From positions 62,001-126,000 of the forward strand of contig CAWCRU010000013.1 in the NCBI GenBank assembly GCA_963798075.1: DNA of 64,000 bases, read 5' to 3'. Of the stretch, positions 8,395 through 17,658 are shown piece after piece. Under the pieces are notes generated by a model, which worked only from the letters and a program-made list of their open reading frames with translations, was not told the DNA's origin and searched no databases. Origin of the DNA: DATAOG01 sp963798075. Lineage in GTDB: Bacteria; Pseudomonadota; Alphaproteobacteria; Geminicoccales; Geminicoccaceae. A program made the position numbers and the translations under genes. How positions within the stretch are numbered: position 1 is the first letter of the stretch; every line of letters starts with the position of its first letter.

Positions 8395-10582
8395 TGTCGC
8401 CGGCTACGGGCGTTTGAGCCAGGCCGACGAGGAGGGGACGCGTGCGCGTTTTCAGGCCGACCTGCACGGGGTGTTTGAGCCAACGATCGCTGCCCACCGC
8501 GGCCGGCTGGTCAAGACCATGGGCGACGGGCTGCTGGTCGAGTTCCAGAGCGTGGTGGGTGCCCTGCGTTGCGCGGTCGAGATGCAGCGAGCAGAATTCG
8601 AGCGCAACGCCGGCCTGCCGCCCGAGCGCCGAATGGCGTTCCGCATCGGCATCAATCTTGGCGACGTGATCGTTGAAGGCGACGACATCCACGGCGACGG
8701 CGTGAACATTGCCGACCGGATGCAGGCGCTCGCGGAGCCGGGCGGCATCGCGATCTCCGGCACCGCCTACGACCACGTCAAGGCGAAGCTCCCGGTCGGC
8801 TATGCCTCGCTCGGCGAGCAGAGGATCAAGAGCATCGCCGAGCCGGTGCGCGTCTATCGCGTCCTCATGGATTCTGCCTATGTCGGCAAGACCGTGGCTG
8901 TGGCGAGCCGTTGGCGCCACTCGTTTCGTCTGCCCGCAGCGGCGGCTGCGATCCTGGTGCTGGTCACTGCCGCTGCGACCTTTGCCTGGTGGCGTCCCTG
9001 GCAGCCGGCCGCGGAAACCGGCCACACGCGACCCATGGCCGCAGCGCTTTCGGACAAACCGTCGCTCGTCGTGCTCCCCTTCGACAGCCTGAGCGACGAC
9101 AAGGAGCAGGGCTACCTCGCCGACGGTATCACCGAGGACATGACCACGGCGCTTGCTCGCATCCCCGGCCTGTTCGTCATCTCCCGCAACGCAGCTTTCA
9201 CCTACAAAGGCAAGTCCATTCAGCCGGCGCAGGTCGGAGAGGAACTGGGAGTCCGCTACATCCTCGAAGGCAGCATCCGTCGCGCCGGCGACGATCTGCG
9301 CATCAACGCCCAGCTGATCGACACGGCCAGCAGCGGCCATCTCTGGGCGGAGCGCTTCGACGGCGCCTGGGCCGAGGTTTTCTCGCTGCAGGACCAGGTC
9401 GTCGAAAACGTCGCCGACGCCCTCGAGCTCAGGCTGGTCTCCGGCCCCCGCATGGCCGAGTCTCCCGGGGCTACGACCGTGCCCGCCGCCTACGACCTCT
9501 ACTTGCAGGCATACGGCCTCGACTACGGCAAATTTCCTGCGAAAGTGGCTTCGCTCCTCCGACAGGCAGTCGCGCTCGACCCGAACTTCGGCCAGGCCTG
9601 GGCCGAGCTTGCCTGGGTCTATTGGAATAACTCCGGCATTGAGGAGGCGGAAAGGGCACTCGGCACGCCGAACTCAAAGATCGGGGGCAAGATCAAGGAG
9701 CTTCTGAGCGAGGCCGAGAAGCATCCTTCATCGTCCTATTACGCCCTCATGGCGGATCTTCTGCTCTGGCAACGGAAATCGGACGAAGCGCTTGCCAGTG
9801 CCGAGCGCGCGATCGCGCTCGATCCGAGCGACCCCTGGGCATACCAGCAAATGAGCCTCGCGTTGGCCCTCAACGGGCGCGCGGCGGATGCCCGGGACTA
9901 TCTCGCTGCCGCATCGCGCGTCGATCCGCAGCCTCATTCATACCGCTATTTGCGGGCCGGCTTCATCGCTTTCTGTATGGAGCGGTTCGACGACGCCGTT
10001 GCATTCCTCGAAAAGGCGGCTCCTCAAGAGCTTTCGACTGACAACGACAGGCGCCAGCGTCTATACCTGCTCGCAGCCGCTCACGCGTACCTCGGCCACA
10101 CGAGCGAGGCGGCTGCCGCCAGGACCGACCTCGAAGCCATCAGGGGAAACGAGAGCGGGCTTCAAGCCATGCACGAGTTTCCGTTCAAGCAGCGCGGCGA
10201 CATCGAGCGCCTGTGGCAAGGCCTGAGCAAAGCCGGCCTGCCGGAGTTTCCCTTCGGCTTGGAGGCGAAGAACCAGCTCATCGGCGAGGAGATCCGCTCG
10301 CTCGTCTTCGGCCACGAGCTGCGCGGCCGACACGTCGACCCCGACGAGCCGTATGTACGCACCACCACGACGGAGGGTGTCGCGCGTGTATCCGTCGGCT
10401 CGTCATCTTCGTTGACCGGTATCAGCAGGATCGAAGGGGACTTGATGTGCTCCTTGTGGGATACCGAAGTCGGCGGCACGTGCGCCGCCATCTTCCGCAA
10501 TCCGGGTGGAACTCCCGAGAAGCAGAACGAGTACGTCTTTGCGACCCCATACGACCACCTGGAGTTCTCGCTCGTGAAGTGA
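8360..10582 (+). CDS. Class III adenylate/guanylate cyclase with TolB-like and TPR domains
   Basis: The 740-residue product opens with a class III cyclase catalytic domain (residues 1-170): metal-binding Asp in LIADVAGYGRLS, KTMGDGLLVEF, and DDIHGDGVNIADRMQ with the transition-state Asn and Arg. A membrane segment follows at about 190-212. Then comes a TolB-N-type domain (LVVLPFDSLSDD to HLWAERFDG), followed by TPR-like helices. The cyclase domain is at the N-terminus, so it faces the cytoplasm and the TPR part the periplasm. This architecture is common in rhizobia and related alphaproteobacteria and makes cAMP in response to unknown signals. Start ATG 8360 is at the family N-terminus MERRLAAVLIADV; an in-frame start at 8309 adds unrelated residues. 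Confidence 0.88.
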   Translation: MERRLAAVLIADVAGYGRLSQADEEGTRARFQADLHGVFEPTIAAHRGRLVKTMGDGLLVEFQSVVGALRCAVEMQRAEFERNAGLPPERRMAFRIGINLGDVIVEGDDIHGDGVNIADRMQALAEPGGIAISGTAYDHVKAKLPVGYASLGEQRIKSIAEPVRVYRVLMDSAYVGKTVAVASRWRHSFRLPAAAAAILVLVTAAATFAWWRPWQPAAETGHTRPMAAALSDKPSLVVLPFDSLSDDKEQGYLADGITEDMTTALARIPGLFVISRNAAFTYKGKSIQPAQVGEELGVRYILEGSIRRAGDDLRINAQLIDTASSGHLWAERFDGAWAEVFSLQDQVVENVADALELRLVSGPRMAESPGATTVPAAYDLYLQAYGLDYGKFPAKVASLLRQAVALDPNFGQAWAELAWVYWNNSGIEEAERALGTPNSKIGGKIKELLSEAEKHPSSSYYALMADLLLWQRKSDEALASAERAIALDPSDPWAYQQMSLALALNGRAADARDYLAAASRVDPQPHSYRYLRAGFIAFCMERFDDAVAFLEKAAPQELSTDNDRRQRLYLLAAAHAYLGHTSEAAAARTDLEAIRGNESGLQAMHEFPFKQRGDIERLWQGLSKAGLPEFPFGLEAKNQLIGEEIRSLVFGHELRGRHVDPDEPYVRTTTTEGVARVSVGSSSSLTGISRIEGDLMCSLWDTEVGGTCAAIFRNPGGTPEKQNEYVFATPYDHLEFSLVK

Positions 10583-10677
10583 AATGGCGGTGGCGGGGCA
10601 GCATGCCAGCGAGCGCCGCCTAACCGCCGTCACGATCGCCGGCTCGGAGGCGAGCGACCTGGGCCAAGCCGGCGCCT

Positions 10678-10835
10678 TCAGCCTGGCGGTGCCACCGCGA
10701 GGCCGCGGGTTTGGTGGCGCGCAATCAGGCGGGCGACCTGGCCTGAGGCTTTGGCCTCCTCGACCAAGTCGCGGAGAAAACGGGCGCCGGCTTCGTTGGC
10801 TTTGGCGGTGCCGACCGCCTGTTGGACGGCCGTGC
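10678..10835 (-). pseudogene. Relic: C-terminal end of a family 3 solute-binding protein
   Basis: Read on the minus strand, this stretch encodes AVQQAVGTAKANEAGARFL and ends RGLAVAPPG-stop. That nearly matches the last 50 residues of the broken binding protein at 14394-15132. No start codon, signal peptide or N-terminal domain is present, so it is a 3' fragment left by duplication or deletion. The rest of the gap 10583-10895 shows no other supportable gene. Confidence 0.7.
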
Positions 10836-10895
10836 ACAAACACCTCGGGCGCCCTCGTCGATCTCCTCGTCCAGGGGATGCCAGTTTCAGCTTGC

Positions 10896-12203
10896 TCAGC
10901 TCTGCCGCTCGCCCGTCACGCGCCAGATCACGTCGCCCACATCGTCCGCGACCAGCAAGGAGCCGTCGGGGCCGAGCGTCACCCCTACCGGCCGGCCGTA
11001 GGAGCTCCGCTCGTCCGGGGCGAGGAAGCCCGTCAGGATGTCGCGCGGCGGCCCGGCGGGGCGGCCGTTCGCGAACGGCACGAAGATGACCTTGTAGCCG
11101 CTGAGCCGGCTGCGGTTCCAGGAGCCGTGCTGGCCGATCGCCATGCCCTCCGGGAACCCCGCAAGCGTCCCCTCGGGCAGCCAGCAGAGGCCGAGCGAGG
11201 CCGTGTGCCCGCCGAGGGCGTAGTCCGGGGTGATGGCCTTGGCGACCGCAGCCGGATCCTGCGGCACCCGGTCGTCCACCGTCTGCCCCCAGTAGCAGTA
11301 GGGCCAGCCGTAGAAGCCGCCGTCCCGGACCGAGGTCAGGTAGTCGGGCGGCGTCTCGTCGCCGAGGCCGTCGCGCTCGTTGACCACCGTCCAGAGCACG
11401 CCGGTCCGGGGCTCAAAGGCCAGGCCCACGGGGTTGCGCAGGCCGGACGCGAAGATGCGGCTGCGGCCGCTTTCGAGGTCGAGCTCCCAGATCGCCGCCC
11501 GGCCCTCCTCGACCGCCATGCCGCTCTCGGCGATGTTGCTCTGCGAGCCCACCCCGACGAAGAGCTTGCGCCCGTCCGGGCTCGGCAGCAGGCTCCGCGT
11601 CCAATGCCCGCCGGGCTTGAACGGGGCGAGCCTGCGTCCCGGCGCCTCGATCCGGCCGGCGCCCGCCAGATAGGGGAAGGCGACCACGCCATCGGTGTTG
11701 CCGACGTAGAAGGTCTCGCCCAGGAGCGCCATGCCGAACGGCTGGTTCAGGCCCGAAAGAAACACCTCCCGGGTCTCGGCCACGCCGTCGCCGTCGGCGT
11801 CGCGCAGCAGCGTGATCCGGTTCGGGCTCACCCCCACGGCGGCGGCGCGCTCCATCGTGCTGAACATGGCGTAGTCGAACAGAGACTTGCCCGCGCCGGC
11901 CACGGTCAGGGCCTCGGCGACCAGCACGGCGCCATCGGGCAGGACGTAGATCCAGCGGGGATGCTTGAGGCCGCTCGCGAACGCGTTGACCCTGAGCCCT
12001 GGCGCCGCGACCGGCGTCTGCCCCTGCGCCCAGCCCCGGGCCGTCGGCATCTTGAGGGTCGGGATGGCCTGCGGCCTCGCCGCCGGGATCACCGGCGCGC
12101 CGCCCAGCGCCGGCGCGTGCGCGCTGCCCTCGCGCCGCCGCAGCAGGACCGTGACGTCGCCGATCAGCGCGACGACGCGCCCGAACATGGCGGACAGGCC
12201 CAT
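10896..12203 (-). CDS. PQQ-type sugar (sorbosone) dehydrogenase-like beta-propeller protein
   Basis: The intact 435-residue protein belongs to the soluble glucose/sorbosone dehydrogenase family. Its propeller blades carry FASGLKHPRWIYVLPDGAVL, LLRDADGDGVAETREVF, LNQPFGMAL, NPVGLAFEPRTGVLWT and GQHGSWNRSRLSGYKV. The N-terminus has one hydrophobic segment (MFGRVVALIGDVTVLL) that may be a membrane anchor. Such enzymes oxidise sugars in the periplasm; whether this one binds PQQ is not proven. A second family member lies at 16401-17510. The gene stands alone on the minus strand. Confidence 0.82.
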   Translation of the reverse strand: MGLSAMFGRVVALIGDVTVLLRRREGSAHAPALGGAPVIPAARPQAIPTLKMPTARGWAQGQTPVAAPGLRVNAFASGLKHPRWIYVLPDGAVLVAEALTVAGAGKSLFDYAMFSTMERAAAVGVSPNRITLLRDADGDGVAETREVFLSGLNQPFGMALLGETFYVGNTDGVVAFPYLAGAGRIEAPGRRLAPFKPGGHWTRSLLPSPDGRKLFVGVGSQSNIAESGMAVEEGRAAIWELDLESGRSRIFASGLRNPVGLAFEPRTGVLWTVVNERDGLGDETPPDYLTSVRDGGFYGWPYCYWGQTVDDRVPQDPAAVAKAITPDYALGGHTASLGLCWLPEGTLAGFPEGMAIGQHGSWNRSRLSGYKVIFVPFANGRPAGPPRDILTGFLAPDERSSYGRPVGVTLGPDGSLLVADDVGDVIWRVTGERQS

Positions 12204-12362
12204 GGCAACCCTCCCTGGCGGCGCGGGCGCTAGCCGAGCCCGGCCGTGAGATTCTTGAGCGTCCGTTTCGGATTGGAAAGCGGAATGTTCACGCTTCGGC
12301 CGTCAAGACCGCTGATAGCCAGGAGCGGTCATTCAAAGGCATCGCGTCGGCGCTCGCCAGCA

Positions 12363-13175
12363 CTACCTCACAGCCACAATCACGTGCGCCTGGATCTTTC
12401 CCGATACCGGGCCCTTGCCATAGCGTTCGGAAATCGCCTCCGTTGCCCGAACCGTGATCGGGTCCAGCAGACTGGGAGCGCGCGCCTCGATCTCAGTACG
12501 GAGCGGCGTTCCTTGGCAGTAGGCGACGGCCGCGTGGCGGGGCGAGGGCGCCCGGCTTCTTTTCTCAAGCGTCGTGATCGAAATGTCGGCAAATCCTGCA
12601 AGGCTCAGTTCTTCCCGGATCAGCGCCGTATCGTGATAACCGTGCGGTGTCCGGGCCAGAAACCGCGGCGGATCATCGGGGAAGACTGCGGCGGCGGTAT
12701 CGGTTACCACCTGTGCGAACTCGTTCGCCTCGATGCGATCCCAGACGTTGAACAGGAAGCTGCCGCCGGGTCTGAGCACACGCCGGGCTTCCGCATAGCC
12801 GGCCACCCTGTCCGGAAAGAACATCACGCCGAATTGGCAACAGACGGCGTCGAATGACGCGTCGTCGAAGGGTAAGTTCAAGGCGTCTGCTTGTTGCCAA
12901 GCAATCCGGTCGTCCATGTCCTGCCGATTGGCCGCATAATCCAGCATCGGCTGGTTGAGGTCCGTGACGACGTAACGGGCGCCGGCAGCGAGCCTGGGAG
13001 CGAGAGCGCGGGCGACGACACCGGTGCCGGCCGCCGTTTCCAGGATGGAGTTGGGCGCGCGCGCACCTGTGCGCTGCGCAAGGTCGCTGGCGAACTCCTC
13101 GAAGATCAGCGGGACCATATAGGTGTCGTAGAGCTCAGGGATCGACCCTGAAAAAACCTCGTCGCCGTCAGCCAT
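12363..13175 (-). CDS. Class I SAM-dependent methyltransferase
   Basis: The 270-residue protein has a Rossmann-type methyltransferase core: motif I ILETAAGTGVVARALAP near residue 45, acidic loop VVTDLNQPMLDYA, motif II/III DALNLPFDDASFDAVCCQFG, and post-motif LRPGGSFLFNVWD. The family is UbiE/Methyltransf_11-like; the substrate is unknown. ATG 13175 is preferred over the in-frame TTG at 13208 because GGGGAA lies about nine bases upstream. It is a lone minus-strand gene between the sugar dehydrogenase and the nuclease. Confidence 0.85.
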   Translation of the reverse strand: MADGDEVFSGSIPELYDTYMVPLIFEEFASDLAQRTGARAPNSILETAAGTGVVARALAPRLAAGARYVVTDLNQPMLDYAANRQDMDDRIAWQQADALNLPFDDASFDAVCCQFGVMFFPDRVAGYAEARRVLRPGGSFLFNVWDRIEANEFAQVVTDTAAAVFPDDPPRFLARTPHGYHDTALIREELSLAGFADISITTLEKRSRAPSPRHAAVAYCQGTPLRTEIEARAPSLLDPITVRATEAISERYGKGPVSGKIQAHVIVAVR

Positions 13176-13309
13176 TGTCGAGTTCCCCAAGCGATCAGCA
13201 AGGGCCAAAGGAGCGATGGCAAATCGCTGGCTGGCTCGAGGCTAGCATTACCGATGACCGCCCGCCAGACGCATTCGAATAACCAAGGCGGCGGCCGTTT
13301 TTGGAACCT

Positions 13310-13837
13310 TCACCCTCCCGCTCCCCGCCGGCTGCTTATAGCCAAGGCCGGTGCCTTTGCGCGCCGCGGCGGTGACGATGCGCGCCACACCCAAGGCTTC
13401 ACGAAACTGCCCCTCCACATCCCGCGCTTGGCCTTTCGGGCCTCGTCCTCGGCGTCGACATAGTCCATCGAGTATCGCCGATAAGCCAGCGCCCACCCAG
13501 CCGATACCAACCTGCGGCCGATGTCGACGCCGTTGGGCGAGAAGACTTTGGCAACGAGGCGGCCGTGCCGATCCTGCTCGACGGCCTTGCAGCGAAGCTT
13601 GACGCCGGCCGTGAGCGCCTCCAGGGCGGCCAAGGCCATCATACCGCACCCTAGTTGCTGATTTCGCCACCAGAACATCTGGTCCAGTTCCGGCGCGTCG
13701 ATGCCGTGCAACCTCACGAGCTGCCCGGCCACGACAATGGTGTCACCGTCGATGACCTTGGCGGGACCGGTGAGGCGATCGGTACGCCGGCTGAACGTCA
13801 AGATAGCGACGAGACCGGTCGCGAGACGTCCGAGCAT
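13310..13837 (-). CDS. Thermonuclease (SNase-like) family protein
   Basis: The 175-residue product has an N-terminal hydrophobic stretch (LATGLVAILTF), probably a signal or anchor, and the SNase OB-fold: AKVIDGDTIVV, VRLHGIDAPELDQ with catalytic Arg and Glu, a second basic region at QDRHGRLVAKVF, and GWALAYRRYSMDYV. The family consists of Ca-dependent nucleases, often exported. The C-terminal 25 residues are low complexity and may be affected by an indel. Confidence 0.83.
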   Translation of the reverse strand: MLGRLATGLVAILTFSRRTDRLTGPAKVIDGDTIVVAGQLVRLHGIDAPELDQMFWWRNQQLGCGMMALAALEALTAGVKLRCKAVEQDRHGRLVAKVFSPNGVDIGRRLVSAGWALAYRRYSMDYVDAEDEARKAKRGMWRGSFVKPWVWRASSPPRRAKAPALAISSRRGAGG

Positions 13838-13983
13838 CAGCTGCCGTACCCCGCCAGACTATCAGTGTCGAAGCATAGGCGGGCTGGGTTACCGCTTCGT
13901 GTGCCAAGTCACGATGGCCCGAGGGGTGCCGGTAGCCCAACCAGGATGCAGCAGCTGCGGGCGGAAGCCGGCGAGGGTGCGAG

Positions 13984-14125
13984 GGCATCGGCTTTCTGCT
14001 GACCGCAATGGCCGCGGTCTTCATCGGCGGCACCCCGATTCTTCGGCGGCAAGGCGACGATCGCGGGCTCCTGTCTCGGCGCCTGCATCATCGGCATGAT
14101 CGAGGCCGGCTTGGTCGCCACCGGC
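13984..14125 (+). pseudogene. Relic fragment of the sugar ABC permease gene
   Basis: The plus strand encodes GFLLTAMAAVFIGGT and, after a one-base shift near 14038, GGKATIAG and IIGMIEAGLVATG. This closely matches the stretch at about 7960-8095 of the intact permease at both DNA and protein level. Nothing else of the gene is present. The surrounding DNA (13838-13983 and 14126-14393) contains no gene I can support. Confidence 0.75.
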
Positions 14126-14393
14126 GATCGGCTTGCATATCTTCCTATAAACTGATATGAACAGCCGAAGCGCCGACTTGCGCCAGCCATCGCGGCGTCG
14201 ACGCCACGCGGAACCCCGGCGCCGGCGCGCTCCGGACCATGGCGGTCAACCGCGTGCCAAGCGCGCGAACCCGCTGCTCGTGCGACCCGCGCGCGGCCTC
14301 ACCCCCTGCGTCCTAGCGCCGAGGGCCCAATCTACCAAACGAACCCAAAACCCGCACAAACCCTCAGCTTTGGGTGTTCCGGCGCCGTTCGGC

Positions 14394-15132
14394 TCAGCCC
14401 GGCGGCGCGACCGACAGGCCGCGGATCTGGTGGCGCTCGATCAGGCGGGCGACGAGGCCCGAGGCTTTGGCCTCCTCGACGAAGGCGTGGAGAAAACGGG
14501 CGCCGGCGGCGTTGGCCTTGGCGGTGCCGACCGCCTGTTGGACGGCGGTGAACTTGCCCTCCAGGATGCGGGCGCCGGGGAGTTTTTCGACGTCCTGGAG
14601 CAGGCGCGGGCGGAGGCCGGCGAGCGCGTCGAGCTTCTCGGCGACGAAGAGGTCGCAGGAGGCATCGAGGCTCGGCCGCGCGCACGAGCTCGGCGTGGCG
14701 GAGGTGGCGGCTGAGCCAGAGGTCGTAGGCAGCCCTTGCCGCGATCGCGATCCGGACGCCCGGGCGGTCGACCTCGTCGATGGGCCGAATCTGCGAGCCC
14801 GCGGGTACGAGGTAGGTCGCCTCGATCTCGGCGTACGCCGGAGAAAACGCGATCGCCTCGGCGCGCGCCGGCTCGGCCGCGATCAGGCCGATGTCCCAGA
14901 CATCCCCGCCGGCCGCGTCCGCAAGCTCGCCCGGACGCGGGAAGGTCACATAGGCGACCTTGACGCCCAGGCGCTAGGCGACCTCGCGCGCCATGTCGGG
15001 GGCGACGCCCTCGGGCTCGCCCGAAGCGCTCCTGCCGCTGACCAGCAGAAAATTGGAGAGGTTGATGCCGGCGCGCAGCGCGCCGGTCGGCGCGAGCTCG
15101 GCGAGCACGTCGGGCGGCACGTCTGAAGCCAT
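14394..15132 (-). pseudogene. Broken family 3 amino-acid-type ABC solute-binding protein
   Basis: Translated in pieces this gives a near-complete SBP_bac_3 domain: ALRAGINLSNFLLVSGRSAS, GVAPDMAREVA, then an in-frame TAG at 14974-14976, then RLGVKVAYVTFPRPGELADA, WDIGLIAAEPARAEAIAFSP and PIDEVDRPGVRIAIAARAAY. A +1 shift near 14681 is needed to continue into CDLFVAEKLDAL and the VQQAVGTAKA...SVAPPG end. No signal peptide is seen after the ATG at 15132. The combination of a stop codon, a frameshift and a second 3' fragment at 10.7 kb argues for real decay here and not a single read error. It would have bound a polar amino acid or similar small ligand. Confidence 0.78.
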
Positions 15133-15302
15133 GGGACCGATCCTGGACGTGATGAGGGTCTTGGGATCGTAGTTCGGATGATCGCCGGGCGGCAAGCTTG
15201 CCGGCCCGCGCTGCGGCAGCGGCGATCGGGCTTTACGGCGCCCAAGGGGCGAGTAGGATCAGGGCAACGCTCTCGAGGAGCGCCCAATCAAGGGAGGCGA
15301 GC

Positions 15303-16301
15303 ATGATGACCGATTGGCGGGCCGTTACTCTGGCGGCGGCGCTGCCGCTGATGGCCCTGGCGCTGGCCGCGCCGGCAGCGGCCGAGGACGACCTCGGCGC
15401 CGGCATGACGATCTACATGCAGATGGGCGGCAATCCGGGCGATGGTGCGACCCTGCCGCGGACCAACGGTGCCCGCGCCGCCGCCAAGGCGCTCGGGGCC
15501 GAGCTGATCGAGCAGTATTCGGGCTGGCAGCCCGAGCAGATGCTGAACCATTTTCGCGAGGCGCTGGCCGCCGATCCCGCCTGCATCGTGATCATGGGCC
15601 ATCCGGGCTCGGGCGCGTTCGCCGATCTGGTCGCCGAGGCCGAGGGCCGCGGCATCGTGGTCACGAGCGGCAACGCGCCCTTGACCGAGCTGTTCGACAA
15701 ATACCAGGCGGAAGGCTTCGGCTACGCCGGCGTCGAGCTCTACAAGGGCGGCTGGCTCACCGGCAAGAAGATGGTCGAGGTCGGCAAGCTCAAGAAGGGC
15801 GACCAGGCGCTCGAGTACGGCCTGCTGTCCCAGGCCGAGCGCGGCCAGAGCGACCGCGGCCTCAAGGAGGCGCTCGAGGATTCCGGCCTCAAGGTCGACT
15901 ATCTCGAGATCAGCCCCGAGGTCAACAACGACTCCTCGCTCGCCGTCCCGATCCTGACCAGCTACCTCGAATCGCACCCCGACGTGAAGGCGATCGGGAC
16001 CCAGCACGGCAACGTCACCTCGTTCGTGCCCAAGGCGCTCGAGGCCGCGGGCAAGAAGCCGGGCGACGTGATCGTGGGCGGCATCGACCTCGTGCCGGCA
16101 ACGATCGACGGCCTCAAGGACCAGTACATCACGGTCGTGCTCGATCAGCAGCTCTACCTGCAGGGCTTCCTGCCGGTCACCCAATGCGTCCTGTCGAAGA
16201 AGTACGGCCTGACCGGGCTCTCGATCAACACGGGCTCGGGCGTGGTCACGCCGGAGACGATCAATGCGCTGGTGCCGCTGATCGACGCCGGCATCCGCTA
16301 G
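15303..16301 (+). CDS. Sugar ABC transporter substrate-binding protein (RbsB-like)
   Basis: The 332-residue product has a signal peptide (TLAAALPLMALALAAPAAAED) and a type I periplasmic binding fold: GARAAAKALGAELIEQYSGW, ACIVIMGHPGSGAFADLVAEA, VVTSGNAPLTELF, a hinge at VKAIGTQHGNVTSFVPKALE, and VIVGGIDLVPATIDGLKDQY. It is the likely partner of the ATPase and permease at 6.4-8.4 kb, from which it is separated by 7 kb of unrelated genes and relics. A GGGAGGCGAGC ribosome binding site precedes ATG 15303. Confidence 0.88.
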   Translation: MMTDWRAVTLAAALPLMALALAAPAAAEDDLGAGMTIYMQMGGNPGDGATLPRTNGARAAAKALGAELIEQYSGWQPEQMLNHFREALAADPACIVIMGHPGSGAFADLVAEAEGRGIVVTSGNAPLTELFDKYQAEGFGYAGVELYKGGWLTGKKMVEVGKLKKGDQALEYGLLSQAERGQSDRGLKEALEDSGLKVDYLEISPEVNNDSSLAVPILTSYLESHPDVKAIGTQHGNVTSFVPKALEAAGKKPGDVIVGGIDLVPATIDGLKDQYITVVLDQQLYLQGFLPVTQCVLSKKYGLTGLSINTGSGVVTPETINALVPLIDAGIR

Positions 16302-16400
16302 CCCTGCAGCACCCGCCTCCGGCGGCGGGGACCTGCCTCGCCGCCGGCGGGGCCGCCGCCGCGGCCTTGTTGGACGACGCCCATACGGGCCGCCGTTCGC

Positions 16401-17510
16401 CTACGGCTGGTAGGTGACGCGGTAGATCAGGCCGGCATCGTCGTCCGAGATCAGGAGCGAGCCGTCGGGCAGCTCCTCGAGGTCGACCGGGCCGGCCGGC
16501 AACGCTGCCGTCGGCGCCGAGCCAGCCGTCGATGAACACCTCCTGGCCGGTCGGTTGGCCGCTGCCATCGAAGTGCACCCGCACGACCCGGTAGCCGACC
16601 GGCAGGGAGCGGTTCCAGGAGCCGTGCTCGGCGACCAGGGCGTCGCCCCGATAGTCGGGCGGGAACATGCTGCCGGTATAGAAGTCGATGCCGAGCGCGG
16701 CGACATGGGCTCCCAAGGTCAGCGCCGGCGACGTTACCGGCTGCGGCGGCAGCTGGTCCGCGAACTGCGGATAGGGAACATGGCCGCCGTAGACGTAGGG
16801 ATAGCCGAAGTGGAGGCCGGGCTCGGCGCGCGGTTGAGCTCGTCCGGGGGGATGTCGTCGCCCAGATTGTCGCCGCCATTGTCGGTGAAGAACAGCTCGC
16901 CCGTGGCCGGCTGCCAGTCGAAGCCGACCGAGTTCCGGATCCCGCGGGCGAAGATCTCGAGCTCGTTGCCGTCCGGGCGCAGCCGGATGATCGTGCCCTC
17001 GAAGCCCTTGACCTCGCAGATGTTGCAGGGGGCGCCGATCGCCACGTAGAGCTTGCCGTCGGGGCCGAGGCCGGCGTAGCGCCAGCCGTGGTGGCTCTGG
17101 TCGGGGAGCACGCCCGGCGGCACGATCACCTTGGCCCGGCCCGAGGGATCGAGGTCGATGATCCGATGCTGCTCGGCGATCAGCAGGCTGCCGTCTGGAG
17201 CGAGCGCCAGGCCGTTGGGCACCTTGAGGCCGCCCGCGACCGCGACCACCTGGTTGGCGCGTCCGTCGCGCTCCGGGTCGAGGATCGCGTAGACGGCGCT
17301 GTCGCGCGTCGCGACGTAGATCCGGGCACCACCCTCGGCGACCAGCAGCGAGCGCGCGCCCGGCACCTTGGCGAACTCCTCGATCGCAAAACCGGCCGGC
17401 AGGTGCAGACGGGCGGGCGGCGCGTCGGACGCGGCCGGCGCCGCCGCCAGCTGGCAGGCGCCGAGCAGCAGCACCAGGGTCGGCGACAGGCGGCGGCAGA
17501 TGCCGGGCAT
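16401..17510 (-). CDS. Lipoprotein PQQ-type sugar dehydrogenase-like protein (two frameshifts)
   Basis: The product, about 369 residues after correction, starts with a lipoprotein signal (TLVLLLGACQ, lipobox Cys near residue 19). Propeller blades follow: GLKVPNGLALAPDGSLLIAE, YAGLGPDGKLYVAIG, CNICEVKGFEGTIIRL, GIRNSVGFDWQPATGELFFT, LHFGYPYVYGGHVPYP, HGSWNRSLPVGYRVVRV, and VDLEELPDGSLLISDDDAGL. A one-base loss near 16828 and a one-base gain near 16505 move the frame out and back. It probably sits on the periplasmic side of a membrane and oxidises a sugar or polyol. The same family occurs at 10896-12203; both flank sugar transporter genes. Confidence 0.8.
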
Positions 17511-17658
17511 GGCAAGCCCCCGGGTCAGGCGGATCAGGGGCTCCGGGCGCGCGCTCGGGATGCCGCCGACAGCCTCAGGCAGCCGCGCCGCGCCGGCACC
17601 GGGGCGCGCGCGGCCGGGCCGTTGCGCCGCGGCCGCGGGGTTCGCGGCCACGAGCCCG

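Noticed and set aside
14974..14976. TAG read as pyrrolysine or programmed read-through
   Set aside because: The same gene also has a frameshift and a partial duplicate, so pseudogenisation explains it better.
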